Origin: Nannochloris sp. 'desiccata'
Taxonomy: Eukaryota > Chlorophyta > Trebouxiophyceae > Chlorellales > Chlorellaceae
Direction of reading: 5' to 3'
DNA length: 64,000 nt
Assembly: GCA_019044685.2 (NCBI GenBank)
Contig: JAGTXX020000015.1
Coordinates: forward strand, 496,001-560,000
Part shown: positions 1 through 10,899 of the stretch, piece by piece
Numbering within the stretch: position 1 is the stretch's first letter
How the letters are laid out: every line of letters begins with the position of its first letter
Position numbers and translations under genes: made by a program
Notes under the pieces: model-generated
Told to the model about the DNA's origin: nothing
The model's database searches: none
Seen by the model: only the letters and a program-made list of their open reading frames with translations

Positions 1-889
1 TCGCATAACAGCACACGCCATACAAGGGTCGTGGAGTGGGGTCACCAGGGTCCGCTACAGACATTCTAAATACAAAAGAATGATCTGACTGTGTTTGATA
101 CGGTTGTCCAAAGACTACTTCATTGAGTCCTGACATGGACGGGGTCCTTTCCAGCAATTCTGGTCGGATGCCATGAGGGAAACAAAAGGCAGCGATGTTT
201 GTTGCCAAGTCATTTGGAATGTGTGGGGTGGCTGGAAAGGTGGTGAGAACTTGGATTTGAGTAGAAAGAACAGGGCCTTTGATACCGTACTGTTTTTTTG
301 TAGCGGAATCGGATGTGTCTGGTACGATATCTAGTAGATCCTTAGTACCACTGCCAGTACTGCCAACTCCGACACCAGCAGCGCTGGCTCTTCGTGCTGT
401 GTTTATATCTGCGCTAACTGCTTTGACGTCAAGCGTAGGCGGTAGACCTACAATACAAAAGTGCTCATACATGCGGGGAACAGGAGCAGCAGAGCTGGTG
501 CCTTGAACTGGGGCTGGGGAAGCACTCGTGGTACTCGTAGTAGCAGCAGCGAAAGAAGGATCACCGCTTTTTATGCTATCAGCTTGCTGCTGCTGTTGCC
601 GTTTCATCCATTCTCTCTACAGAAGAACAGAAGTAAATAGGAGATGAATGCCTGGATTTACACCTTTTATGGGGTATTTTTGTTCATTTTAATATAATTA
701 CAAACCTTTTCAAACGTGTGTTCTTCAGGATTGAAATGTTTTGGCGGTTCAGGGGGGCCGTCATCTTTCTGCTGAAGAGGAATAAAGGAAACATTAAGAG
801 TGTATTTCGATATGTACATTTGAAGGTAAATACCACGTTGCGTCGGTTCTATTCTCTCGCTTGCACCTAAATAAATTGCAGGGGGGGAA

Positions 890-924
<35 letters not shown>

Positions 925-980
925 GACTTCAAACAAATACTCACTTTGAACGGAGCGGCGGAGCCAAAGATCCGTGCCAT
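1..980 (-). CDS. DENN-domain protein, N-terminal part (runs off the window)
   Basis: Rab guanine-nucleotide exchange factors of the DENN family activate Rab GTPases on membranes. I join three exons, all in phase 0: 980-945 (12 codons, M-A-R-I-F-G start), 771-706 and 616-1. The third exon carries the uDENN signature: YEHFCIVGL, then FCFPHGIRP, then SFVF followed by PLYGVCCY, matching the family order FxxxGL / FCFPxG / FVxT...LYGxC. A Gln-rich and Ala/Ser/Thr-rich linker precedes and interrupts it. The first intron (944-772) contains a 34-nt G run on the + strand. The gene continues beyond base 1, so the cDENN and dDENN parts are not visible. Start chosen because the 12-codon exon ends at a consensus GTGAGT donor and joins in frame. 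The family call is fairly sure; the subfamily is not. Confidence 0.7.
890..923 (+). repeat. 34-nt uninterrupted G homopolymer
   Basis: Positions 890-923 are all G, preceded by another 7 G at 881-887. The tract lies inside the first intron of the DENN gene, where it reads as poly-C on the coding strand, some 50 nt after the donor. It will be length-unstable and could form G-quadruplex structure on the + strand. Confidence 0.95.
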
Positions 981-1440
981 TTTACTGCCCAACCCTCGCG
1001 GCGCAGGTGATGAGCGCCGCGAGCCTGAGCTATCAACATCGGACATACTATAGAACTATTTTTTGGGGCAGTATGATCATTCTAAAGGGCAGTGTTTCAA
1101 ACAAATTAGTAGTAAACGAGTTCGAGATCACTTTGAAAGTTGAACAGCTACAGTTTCTCCCATGCGCCTTGTTCACGTATACTTAGCTATTTGAACAAAC
1201 AATTATTCTAAAAATGTCAGCGGCTGAAGTAGAACGCAGTTTAAAAAAACCGCATTTCTATTTTTACAGTGCTATGCTGCTAACCAAGAACATCTTATTG
1301 CGAATGTGGCCGCGAGGAACGCTAAATCGTTGTAATTCGCAATTATGGAAATCGTCGAAAAGCCTCCAATAGCGCTAAATCAAGATCCAACTTCATTTTT
1401 ATATAACTTGAATTTTAAATCTTGATCGCTCGGTAAAGCA
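981..1440. promoter_or_regulatory. Divergent intergenic region between DENN gene and orphan gene
   Basis: 460 bp between two start codons facing away from each other. It should hold both promoters. No TATA box or named element stands out, and the small open frames inside it have no coding character. Confidence 0.4.
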
Positions 1441-1914
1441 ATGAACGTCGCTCCGAAACGATATGACGAGGAGTTCTACAGACGTGAACTTGATGGTCAA
1501 GAAAAGCGTCTGAACGTTCTAAAATCACGTCAAGAGAATAGACGAGAGAGGTTTGCAAGACATGTCAAAAAACCTGACGCCACTGCCGCAAAAACCAGCA
1601 ATCCTCCCCGTAGCCAAGACAGAGAAACTAGCAGCCTAGAAACCGTAGTCCTACGTGCTTTAAAAGATTCTACTTTAGAGCTGCCATGCAGTTTAGATGT
1701 CTTTGTTGGCAGTCTAGAAAATAAACCTCACCATGGAGACGTTGCTGCAATCCTCCGCTCTAGATGTAGAAAGCAACAGAACATGGATAAGGTTGATGAT
1801 GGGACTGTTTCAGTAGAGCTTGAGAACGCTGACAACACGAGAAAAATGATTATTACAGCTGTGCATCGTATCAATAAAGACGAAACGCAATCTAAAAGGC
1901 ACAGAAAAGAATGA
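1441..1914 (+). CDS. Orphan basic coiled-coil protein, 157 aa
   Basis: Single-exon frame with an ATG start. I do not recognise the family. Residues about 8-45 form a highly charged helix rich in Arg, Glu and Lys (YDEEFYRRELDGQEKRL...). A short variable Asn/Pro/Ser linker follows, then a compact mixed segment around residues 68-140 (leucine-rich, with DVFVGSLENKPHHGDV), and a basic tail ending KRHRKE. There is no signal peptide or membrane segment. It is divergent from the DENN gene. The regular amphipathic composition argues for a real gene, but a short protein with no known motif keeps confidence moderate. Confidence 0.5.
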   Translation: MNVAPKRYDEEFYRRELDGQEKRLNVLKSRQENRRERFARHVKKPDATAAKTSNPPRSQDRETSSLETVVLRALKDSTLELPCSLDVFVGSLENKPHHGDVAAILRSRCRKQQNMDKVDDGTVSVELENADNTRKMIITAVHRINKDETQSKRHRKE

Positions 1915-2392
1915 ATGAATGAAAAAAGAAAAATCCTCAAGCCCACTTTCATTCTTTTTGTTATTTGTTATCTATAGTTTATGTAATTTTAGTAGCTGCT
2001 ATCTATCTGCATTAGCATATATCTTACTTATCCTCATCGCTCCTGATTTCATCCCCTTACTCAAGCCCGTTAAATTGTAACCTCTTCCAAAGCACACAAG
2101 TGCCTTCAGAAAGTTTGCCAGTTTCGCTGCATGCATGCACCTTCGGCGTAAAAACAGCGCTGTAGTAGCCTAAAGGGATAAAAATACATGTATAAGTAGT
2201 ACAAACCTAAACACACCCAATCATGTAATGATTGATATCTATGAACAAGAAAAAGAAACCTTGCTTTCTTGGCGCCACGTGTCCCTCTTCAAATAACAAC
2301 TTCACTTGGAGCACATTATGTAGAAGTTTAACTTCATAACTAATAATCTGACTAGTTTAAATCGCCTATATCTACATTAACCCTACTTCAAC
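1915..2392. other. Convergent 3' intergenic region
   Basis: AT-rich spacer between the orphan gene and the broken LRR gene. I see no reading frame, repeat pair or RNA gene in it. Confidence 0.4.
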
Positions 2393-2979
2393 TTAGAATA
2401 CAAAATCCAATCCACGAGATGCCCATATCTCCAAAGCTTGCTTGATCTGAGAACAAAGCACTAAACCTGGGCACGAAATGAAATGCACGGTTTCCAATGC
2501 TGAACCCTCTTCCCCGTGAGCCTTACGGCAAATAAGATCGCCAAAGGACTCAGGAATAATAGTAGATGCGGAACAATCTTTGATTTGGAGTTCTTTCAGA
2601 GCATATAAACCTCCAACAGACTCGGGCAGCTCAGTGAGCGCACAGTGTACAATAATTAGTCTTTCCAAAGACTTTAAATTCCCAATCGTTGGAGGCAGTT
2701 GATTCAATGCAATACAATCATCAAGTTTTATAACTTTGAGATTCTTCAAATTGCCAATCGACTCAGGAAGAGTAGATAAAGTGCAGCAGTCGCGCACGCA
2801 AAGTTTTTGAAGGGCCACCAAATTTTCAACTCATTCTGGTAGCGTCTTCAACTGTGGGCAGAGAGATAAAACAAGTTCGCTTAAACAGGATAGATTTCCA
2901 ATAGACTCCGAGATGCTCCGCAGGTCTACCTTGCCAAGTGCAAGAAAACGATCCGGCAGACGAGGTTCTGCGCGGCCTG
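2393..2979 (-). pseudogene. Broken leucine-rich-repeat gene with an in-frame TGA
   Basis: The frame 2821-2393 (142 aa) encodes plant-type LRR units: LPESIGNLKNLKVIKLDDC, then LPPTIGNLKSLERLIIVHC, then LPESVGGLYALKELQIKDC. The same frame continues upstream to about 2979 with a further unit (SISESIGNLSCLSELVLSLC, then PQLKTLPE), but is interrupted by TGA at about 2832-2834. There the repeat consensus LPESVENL requires Ser, and TCA to TGA is a single change. Upstream of 2979 no LRR coding is visible, and the next gene is the 3' end of VARS. No nucleotide-binding domain is present. It is therefore a 5'-truncated relic or a gene inactivated by a stop. A splice acceptor-like TGCAG sits at the upstream edge, so a missing 5' exon is possible. 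Confidence 0.55.
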
Positions 2980-3187
2980 CATTTTTATATCAGAAATTAC
3001 AAAGGCTGCTTAGAAAGCTGAGCTACCTCAAGAAAAGTTCCAGTAAATATTGAACTTATCCAGTAATCTATTGCTTCTGCTATTGAAATCACCCTCAACC
3101 TCTCTATAACTGCCTACCCAACAATATTAAAAATGAAGCAAAATCTAAATAAAAATTAAAAGAACCTTCGGAAGGCCACCCCCTTAT

Positions 3188-6100
3188 TTAGGGTCCGATC
3201 AACTTTTTCATATCTTCTTTATGATGCCTTAAGGACTCCAATTCCGCTTCTATCTTTTCCAATTTCTCAGCATCAGCTAGTTTCACAGCTTCAGGAGTCT
3301 TTTCTTGGTAGGTAGTCATCTCCATCTTCTTACGCAACTGATCTGCACGAGAGGCAGCGTCTGATTCCTTCTTTTCCAATTTTTCAACTTCTTTTCCAGC
3401 GTCCAAAATGCCTGCTAAACCCATATGAATGGCAGTGACGTCATCCAGTACGGTGACACCACAACCTTGAGGACGTTCAGCATCGGCGGCAAGTACCTCT
3501 ACAGAAGCAGAGGTTGTTAAGCAAGCAATTTCATCACACGTAGTCGCCAGCTGGGCAGCACGGGTGACATCCTTCACTGCCAAGTACATTGGAGGCTTTT
3601 GTTTAACTAAGCCATAATCTGCACGTAATGCACGTGTTTTAGTGACAATGTTCAATACGTAAGCCATGTCCGATTCTACTTGAGGGCTCTCCCAAGCAGC
3701 CTGAGCAGCAGGGTAGGCAGCCTTCATAATAGAAGGGGAGGTTTCTTGACCAGGGCGCCGAGGCAATCTTTGCCATAATTCTTCAGTGACAAAAGGCATA
3801 AAGGGGTGCAATAGCCTTAAACCACTCTCCAAACAAATCCAGAGAGTGTCTCTGGTAGCTCGTTGAACAGCTGCATCGTCTCCATAGAGAGCAGGCTTTG
3901 CTAATTCGATGAAGACATCGCACAGTTCATATTGCCAAAAGTTGTACGCAGCTGTTGTTGCGTTACCAAATTCATACGCATACATTGATTTGACAATGGC
4001 AGCAATCGTACTAGAAAGTCTAGAAAGAATCCAACGACAAGCAAATGGTAAAGAAGCAATTTCAATCTCATCGACCGGTTGGAAATCATCACCTAAATTC
4101 ATCATAGCAAATCGAATAGCATTCCAGAGTTTATTGCACCAATGGCGGTACGAAACAACACGCTTGATATCTAAATTAATATCACGACCTTGAGAAGTAT
4201 AGGCAACAAGAGCCATACGAAGAGCATCTGTTCCACATTCTTCAATGCCGTCAGGGAAATCAGCTTTTTGCCCAGATTTCGCCTTTTCTATCTCTTTAGC
4301 GTCGATATTACCACCAAGCAAGGTTTCGTGCAGCTTTTCCAACGTAATCCCTTCAATAACGTTGATAGGATCAATCACATTACCTAAAGATTTAGACATT
4401 TTCCTGCCGTGGGCATCCCTCACTAAAGAATGCATATACACTTGCTTAAACGGCACCTGACCAGTCAACTTCATCCCCATCATCACCATACGCGCTACCC
4501 AGAAGAAAAGAATATCATGGCCAGTCTCTAACAACGCACCGGGATAGAACTTTGCCAAATCGGGGCTGTCTTCAGGCCAATTAAACACAGAAAAGGGGAA
4601 CAGTCCACTAGAAAACCATGTATCCAATACATCTTCATCTTGCAACAACTCAAATCTCCTATCAGGAAATTGCTCAGCAGCTATTCTACTCGCTTCTTCC
4701 TCTGTACGACCAACGACCCAGCGATCCATGTGTTCCGACGGTGCCCCTGGTCGACCAGCATCAGCTTCGTCCTCGAGACTGATATAATACGCAGGAATAC
4801 GATGTCCCCACCATAATTGCCTTGAAATACACCAATCACGGATGTTCTCCATCCATCTAAACCAAGTCGCTTCATATTCTGAAGGTACAATTTCTAGTCG
4901 GCCATCCCGAACAGCTCCGCAAGCATCAGCTGCCATGTCTTGACAATTCACCCACCATTGAGGTTTTAACACCGGTTCAATGACATCTTTACTACGGGAA
5001 CATAATCCGAGACGCATAGGGTTGTCAGCAACGCCACGGAAGAGATCTTTGTCTTTTAAATATTCAGCTACTGTTAATCTTGCTTGGAAACGAGGTTGCC
5101 CAGCAAAAGGGCCAGTTCCGTTGCCGTTTAAGCATCCATTATCGTCCAAAATATTAATAAATTCAAGATTATGGCGTTTTCCAGTGGCGAAATCGTTAGG
5201 ATCATGGGCTGGTGTAATTTTCACCGCACCCGTACCAAACGACATGTCTACCAGTTCAGCATCGCAAATTATAGGAATTCTGCGTGCATTAACAGGGTGA
5301 ATACAAAATTTGCCTTGTAAATGTGTATATCGTGGATCTTCAGGGTGTACAGCAACAGCTGTGTCACCAAGCATCGTTTCCAAACGAGTTGTTGCTACGA
5401 CAATCTCACCATCCCCGCTTTCCAGGGGATAAGCAAAAGAAGTAATAGCTCCAAACTCTACAAGTTCGTCATATCCAGGGACACTCAGTTTAGTACGTTT
5501 GGGGACATCAATATAATCAACTTCGATATCAGAAACTGCAGTTTTCAATTTACAGCACCAATTCACCAAGCGGTTGTCTCTATAAATCAGACCTTCTTTA
5601 TGTAAACGAACAAATGCTTCTTTAACAGCAGCACTACGTTTATCATCCATAGTGAACACTTGACGTTCCCAATCAACAGAACTACCTAATCTACGCAACT
5701 GGTGGCAAATTTTACCGCCATATTCTTCAACATACTTGAAAACTTCTTCCAAAAAGGCTTCTCTACCCAATTCATGGCGTGTTTTACCCTGTTCACGGGC
5801 TATTTTCTTCTCTACGACAGTCTGCGTAGCAATACCAGCATGATCTGTACCTGGAACCCATAAAGTGTTGTACCCGCTCATCCGACGCCATCTGATCACA
5901 GTGTCTTCGATCGCATTGGTCAGAGCATGCCCAATGTGGAGAGAACCAGTGACATTGGGTGGTGGAATCACCATAACAAATGGGTCAGCGGTAGAATTGA
6001 CATCAGCTTTGAAATAACCACAATTCTCCCACCATTCGTACCAAGCTGCTTCAACTGCCTTTGGAGCGTACGATTTTGGCATCTCCCCTGAAACGTCTTT

Positions 6101-7624
6101 TTTAGAGCCTGTAGGTGTAGAACGAGCGGCATGAATCCACGATTCCGTCTCTAGAGCATCAGCTGCTTTTTTAGCATCAGTTTCAGCCTTGGCTTTGGCT
6201 TTCTTAGAATCATTGGCAGTGGCACCGGCAGCAGCAGCAGCGGCCTGTTCTGCTTGACGGGCAATGGCCTTAGCGCGTTTAGCTTCTTTTTCAGCGATTT
6301 TAGCGAGTTTTTTAGCCTTCTTTTCAGGATCCATTTCGGTCTCGGCAGCCAAGTTGGCGGCACCAGCACTGGCAGCAGCAGCAGCAGCTCCTTTTTTCTT
6401 CTTTTTGCCAGCAGCAGAAGAGTCAGCAGGAGCGACCCAGCCAGATGGAGCTTGACACAGTGCTACGGGGCCTGTAATGGAAGAAGAAAGGAGAAAAGAA
6501 ATGAAAGAAAGATGGGAAAATAAAATTAGAAAAATAAGAAATAATGAACCAGCATCTTAATTTTACTATTTAATAAAAGAAAAAAGGGAAATGTGGCCTC
6601 CGCGTATAACCTTCGGGGTACTAGATACTCTCCCCGAATGCTATTTAAAGAAGGCCTATTAATTTAACTGTTGCACTGGGTTACGCCGTCAAAGGCCACC
6701 GTAGAAAGGACCAAAGAGGGTAGTACAGTGCCTTTTATTTATAATTTATATTTACTTGTAGTACAATTATTGCTACCTCGTGTACCATTTAATTAATGAT
6801 AATGAAAGTAGAACATTAACAAGTCTACTTACCAAGGATAGCATGGAAATTAGGGTGAGCTAACAGGCCTTGCAACCACCGAACGATGTGCGGAGTCGTC
6901 TCTTGAACATCTTTGCCTAGTACATCCTGGTACAGACCTAACAGAGAAGAGGCAAGTGTAATATCAGCCAATGTAACACCACTACCAACGACGTAATCAA
7001 CACCTTCAATACGAGTTTCCAAAGTGTGGAGAAGAGCAGTAAGAGCAGACGCAGAGGTATCTCTGTCAGCAGCGGTGGCGGATTGACAGGTGGGTTCGAT
7101 CCAGGCAGCAGCATGGGTCTCAATTTGGGATGCCAAGTCGAGGAAATCGTCAATTTCGGTAGCTGTGGCGGGAGGGTAGAGAGAGTCTACCTGTCCAGCA
7201 GCAGAAACGACTGTGGGAAGAGGAGCCAAGAGAAAAAGGGGCAGTGACGGTGAGAACAAAGAAGTTGTCATTTAATAAATATACGAGGAAATTAAATGCC
7301 GAGAGCACACAGCATAACAGGTGATAACATATACTTACGATGCTTGGAAATGGAGGTGCTAGAAGTGATTTTATCACCTCCATCGGTCACAAAATGAGGC
7401 TCCTGCACGCCGAGATTCAAATTCAGATGTATTTGAGAAGAATAGTGAGCTTAGAAATTCAAGACCACAGCACATGAATTTATCAATAAAGACTGCAAGA
7501 GAAGCTCCCTTACCTTGAGATCGACATCAGGAGCTGCAACAGCGATCTTCAGGTCGCCAAACTTGGCAGTGATGAGAGCAAGTGAATGGCCTGGATGACC
7601 AGGGGGAGTTTGGAGGCTCCCCAT
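3188..7624 (-). CDS. VARS: Valyl-tRNA synthetase with N-terminal GST-like domain, 1278 aa
   Basis: Charges tRNA-Val in the cytosol. Exons are 7624-7514, 7402-7339, 7210-6833 and 6471-3188; the phases join exactly (0, 1, 1). The first three exons encode a glutathione-transferase-like fold: an N-terminal beta segment starting MGSLQTPPG, and a helical C-domain with GVDYVVGSGVTLADITLASSL and a closing FHAILG. A Lys/Ala-rich linker follows (residues about 195-285). The class Ia core then has the HIGH motif at about 363-366, an editing domain with TTRLETMLGD, the signature DTWFSSGLFPFS, KMSKS at about 875-879, an anticodon-binding region and a C-terminal coiled coil. Length matches animal VARS (about 1260 aa), which also carries a GST domain. 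The conserved short ATG exon supports the start. The promoter is shared with plastid bL28, 230 bp away. Confidence 0.95.
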
Positions 7625-7854
7625 AGCTTCTTGCGTAACCTAAAATGCAAGATATATATACAAACCGAGATGATCATCACTTTCAAGCGGCCAATTTGGA
7701 CACGAATTACTTGCAGCCTTTTGACCATGGGACCCGAGGTAAAGTTTACACAGGCTTGAGATAAGCTAGTGCATTGCCTAGACCATGCACCAAAGATTAC
7801 ATTGACACATAAAGATTGCTGCGAAAAGGGTATTCCTTGAGTAGCAACTATAAA
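7625..7854. promoter_or_regulatory. Short divergent promoter, VARS / plastid bL28
   Basis: Only 230 bp separate two start codons facing away from each other. Both genes serve translation, so coordinate expression is plausible. No specific element identified. Confidence 0.45.
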
Positions 7855-8604
7855 ATGGCAGCACCATTGCAGCTTAGGCCAACCATGTTGGTGAACGGCA
7901 GCGCCAAGAGCAGCTTCCGCGGAATGACCAATGCATTCCAACAGCTTAGTGTGTCTCAGTCTGCCGTCAGCCGCAGCACTGGACTCAAAATTGAGGGTAA
8001 GTGGGGTTTTGCGGCATGGACCTCTCAATCATTAAACGCTGCAGAGGGCTCTATTTAAACAATGCGTGCGATGATCGCATCTTCACTATTGTAACCGATA
8101 ATTTTGCATACGATTAATATGGTCTCTGTTGCATTTTATCCTGAGAATTATCATGTCTCTCACATGAAATGTGTTCTTTTTCTTACAGCTTCTCGCATCT
8201 GCGACCTAACTGGAAAGAAGGCAAACAATGGATATGTCGTTACCTTCTCCCACAAGCGTAACAAGAAGCTTCAGCACGTCAACTTGCAGTATAAGAAAAT
8301 TTACTGGCCGGAGGGTCAGAGATGGGTCAAGCTCCGTGTCTGCACCAGGGCTATCAAGACTGTTGAAAAGAAGGGACTTCAGGTAATGGCAAATGAAGCA
8401 GGAATTGATCTTTGGAAACTTCCCTTTGAGGATGCTAGACCTGGACGCCTTGAATGGGTTGCTGCTCAGCCCAAGAACCCCCCCATGGCTAAAAACCCCA
8501 GAAAGATGAAGAACCCTGAGAAGTTGGCAGCATCTAAGAAGACACCTCTGGTTGCTCGTTACTCGTACGGAAAGATTGAGTACGTGCGCTCTGATTCTAT
8601 CTAA
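7855..8604 (+). CDS. Plastid-type large-subunit ribosomal protein bL28, 185 aa
   Basis: Bacterial-type ribosomal protein of the organelle large subunit. Exons are 7855-7996 and 8189-8604, phase 1. The second exon begins with the bL28 signature [23 protein letters not shown], followed by the [18 protein letters not shown] core. An extra C-terminal tail rich in Lys/Pro/Asn extends beyond the usual end. The first exon is a Ser/Ala/Gln-rich leader of about 47 residues with few acidic residues, typical of a plastid or mitochondrial targeting peptide, and has no hydrophobic ER signal. ATG at 7855 is preferred; an upstream in-frame TTG at 7816 is not a likely start. Plastid versus mitochondrion is inferred from leader style and from other plastid genes in the window. 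Confidence 0.85.
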
Positions 8605-8921
8605 ATAGACTCGTTAGATGTTTCTTTTTGAAATGAGATTGACGGCGGTGGTGACGGTGCAGTGGAATGAAAATTAAGTAAGAAAGCCTTTATCATTGTC
8701 TTTTCATTAATGAGAGAAAAGTGCCACCCATTTTCAGATGTTAATTATAGTAGTATAGAAGACAACGAATTTTATAATAACATTATGATAAATAACCCCC
8801 TTTGTTTGGTAGTGTAACACAATTTTCCGCTCTTGGCAACAAAACAAAAATAAAAAAAAGGTATTTTAAGAGAGATTTACACATGTACTTAATTGCTTAC
8901 CAACAAATTGAATATCCTTAT
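8605..8921. other. Convergent 3' spacer bL28 / RPC5
   Basis: 317 bp of AT-rich sequence between two stop codons. It holds both 3' UTRs; no gene or repeat seen. Confidence 0.4.
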
Positions 8922-10361
8922 TTAGACCTCCTTCCCTGATCCAGCCTTCATAACCCAATTACTTCCTTTACTGACACACACCATCTTGATCACTTTTATA
9001 TAATGAGCATCACTCGGCATTGTGACACCTCTCTGTCTGGCCACATCTACGATCTCAGCGCGCTTTAACTGCTCCCTTTCTTGCAATAATTCAATAATTA
9101 TAGTCCGTAATGCATCTACTTCGGGGTTATTTACCAGTCTAGGAGTATATGATTTTCTAATACAAACAAAATTGCCAGTGTCCATGATGGCCTTGTGAAG
9201 TGCCGTGTCGCTGGCACTCTCCCCTGTCCTGTTTAGCACAGCGTGTGAAGGAACGTTAACCAACATCTTGCGTATGCTTTCTAAACTAAGGACGCGATCA
9301 ACGCCAAAGAAGGCAGCTAATTGGGAAGGTAAGGCAGCTAGAGCATCTGCAGAGAGCTGTGTACCACTGACACTGGCGGCAAAACCGCCACCACCACCAC
9401 CACCACTGCCGCCACCCAACTGCCCTGCAGGTTTACCTAATTCCCCAGCACCATTAGTAGTCCCACCACCACCACCACCATCAATAGCAGCAGTAGTAGT
9501 GTCGTCCCCTAGATGGATATTCTCTAACGTACTAGTCGAGCCCGGGGCTATAGCTTCTAGATAACTTCCTCGAAGATGGGTAGCTACCACCTCACCTCCT
9601 TTCCGTACCAGCTCTGGAATGTTATCTATAATAGCTGCAGATTGCTCGGTATCTGTACCGATAAATTTAAGGTCAATGAATGAATCTGATTCTTCCTGCT
9701 GGGCGTGAAATGCATAGGAACGGAGACGGGCTTCAGTTTGTTGCTCAGTTTCGTGTTTTTTAACTTGGACTGTAATTGGAAGAAGCTCATTGTCCTCGTG
9801 TTTAAGAGTTACTGATCCACTGCCACCGGCACCTCCAGTATCTGCAAAATTAGTAGCTGCTGCAGCACTGCTCGCTCCACCTTTGCCTCCTCGACCAACT
9901 GTGCCGGCACCAATGGGGACATTGCCTTCTTTCTCTTTATCCAAGTATGCTGGGGAATGACGCAGCTGCAAGACTTCACTTACAGGTACTAAAAATACGT
10001 CATTATCTTTACGGATACCTATAGCCAGTCCTTGCATCCCAGGATCTACTCTAGAACTTTGTAGAGAGAACGATCGAAGTTTAATTAGTTGATCAGCATC
10101 GTCATTATAATTTTTTGATCTATCAAGAGGAATATCCCACTGCATACGCTTGACTTTAGGCTTCAATTTGACACGGGTGGGGTCGTGATAAGGGTGTCTC
10201 ACAGTGCGTAGAGGGAATTGCAGGACGTAGCCTTGATTGGAGGCGGAGGCTCCTAAAGCGGATGGGCCTCCTGCATATAAATCCATCTCGAAAACAACTT
10301 CGTTGCCTTCTTCTTCGGTGAGGATAGGATCAGAGTCTTCCAGATTCATGTTAAAAGCCAT
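8922..10361 (-). CDS. RNA polymerase III subunit RPC5 (RPC37/Sin family), 479 aa
   Basis: RPC5 pairs with RPC4 in the TFIIF-like heterodimer of Pol III, which acts in termination and reinitiation at tRNA and 5S genes. The single-exon frame has its ATG at 10361. The family hallmark is near the N-terminus: GYVLQFPLRTVRHPYHDP, then VKLKPKVKRMQWDIPLD, then a segment ending in VSEVLQLRHSPAYLD, the usual dimerisation region. Gly-rich loops follow at about 155-185 and 290-330. The C-terminal 120 residues are helical with winged-helix-like composition. No introns. Shares a 538-bp divergent region with the RanBPM-like gene. Confidence 0.8.
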   Translation of the reverse strand: MAFNMNLEDSDPILTEEEGNEVVFEMDLYAGGPSALGASASNQGYVLQFPLRTVRHPYHDPTRVKLKPKVKRMQWDIPLDRSKNYNDDADQLIKLRSFSLQSSRVDPGMQGLAIGIRKDNDVFLVPVSEVLQLRHSPAYLDKEKEGNVPIGAGTVGRGGKGGASSAAAATNFADTGGAGGSGSVTLKHEDNELLPITVQVKKHETEQQTEARLRSYAFHAQQEESDSFIDLKFIGTDTEQSAAIIDNIPELVRKGGEVVATHLRGSYLEAIAPGSTSTLENIHLGDDTTTAAIDGGGGGGTTNGAGELGKPAGQLGGGSGGGGGGGFAASVSGTQLSADALAALPSQLAAFFGVDRVLSLESIRKMLVNVPSHAVLNRTGESASDTALHKAIMDTGNFVCIRKSYTPRLVNNPEVDALRTIIIELLQEREQLKRAEIVDVARQRGVTMPSDAHYIKVIKMVCVSKGSNWVMKAGSGKEV

Positions 10362-10899
10362 AAGTAACTAAAGACTAGCAGCCATGCATCAATAATCTAT
10401 TTGATTTTTGAGTCGACTAATATTCGAGTAGCAAGGCAGGAATTGCTAAATTAGGCACGCTTTTGACTGTATTATGAAGTACTTAATATGCATTATTTAT
10501 TTAATTATTAATCTGCGAGAATTACAAGTGCCCCGATAAAAGCAGGGGAATTCCTGCAGTGAGCTAAAATGCTTGATTAAGACGTATACTGAACATCAAC
10601 ACATCTTTCCAATATTATTATAGGGCACACCCTGCCAAGGAATACATAAGAAAGAAGCCAGGCTTGTTCTTGACAACATAGATTTTGTTTCGAAACCTTA
10701 ATCAATTTTCAAAAGCAAAGCTACAAGTTCAAGGTCTTTCCCTTAGAACACAACTTTGGATTAAGAACCTATCAATAAACCGTACTTGACAAGCACTGTT
10801 CACCTGTGCATACGTTGCACATCCTATCTTTGTAGTGCCCTCCCCTTTGGTCACATAGATTTCCCGAAGAGCTTAAAAATAGGAAAAGAACTTCAAAGA
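10362..10899. promoter_or_regulatory. Divergent region RPC5 / RanBPM-like gene
   Basis: 538 bp between opposing start codons. The stretch from 10786 is open in the RanBPM frame but starts with TTG, so I treat it as 5' UTR. No named element seen. Confidence 0.35.

Noticed and set aside
667..936. Poly-proline ORF on the - strand
   Set aside because: The prolines come from the poly-G tract in an intron; only the KDDGPPEPP...FEK part is an exon.
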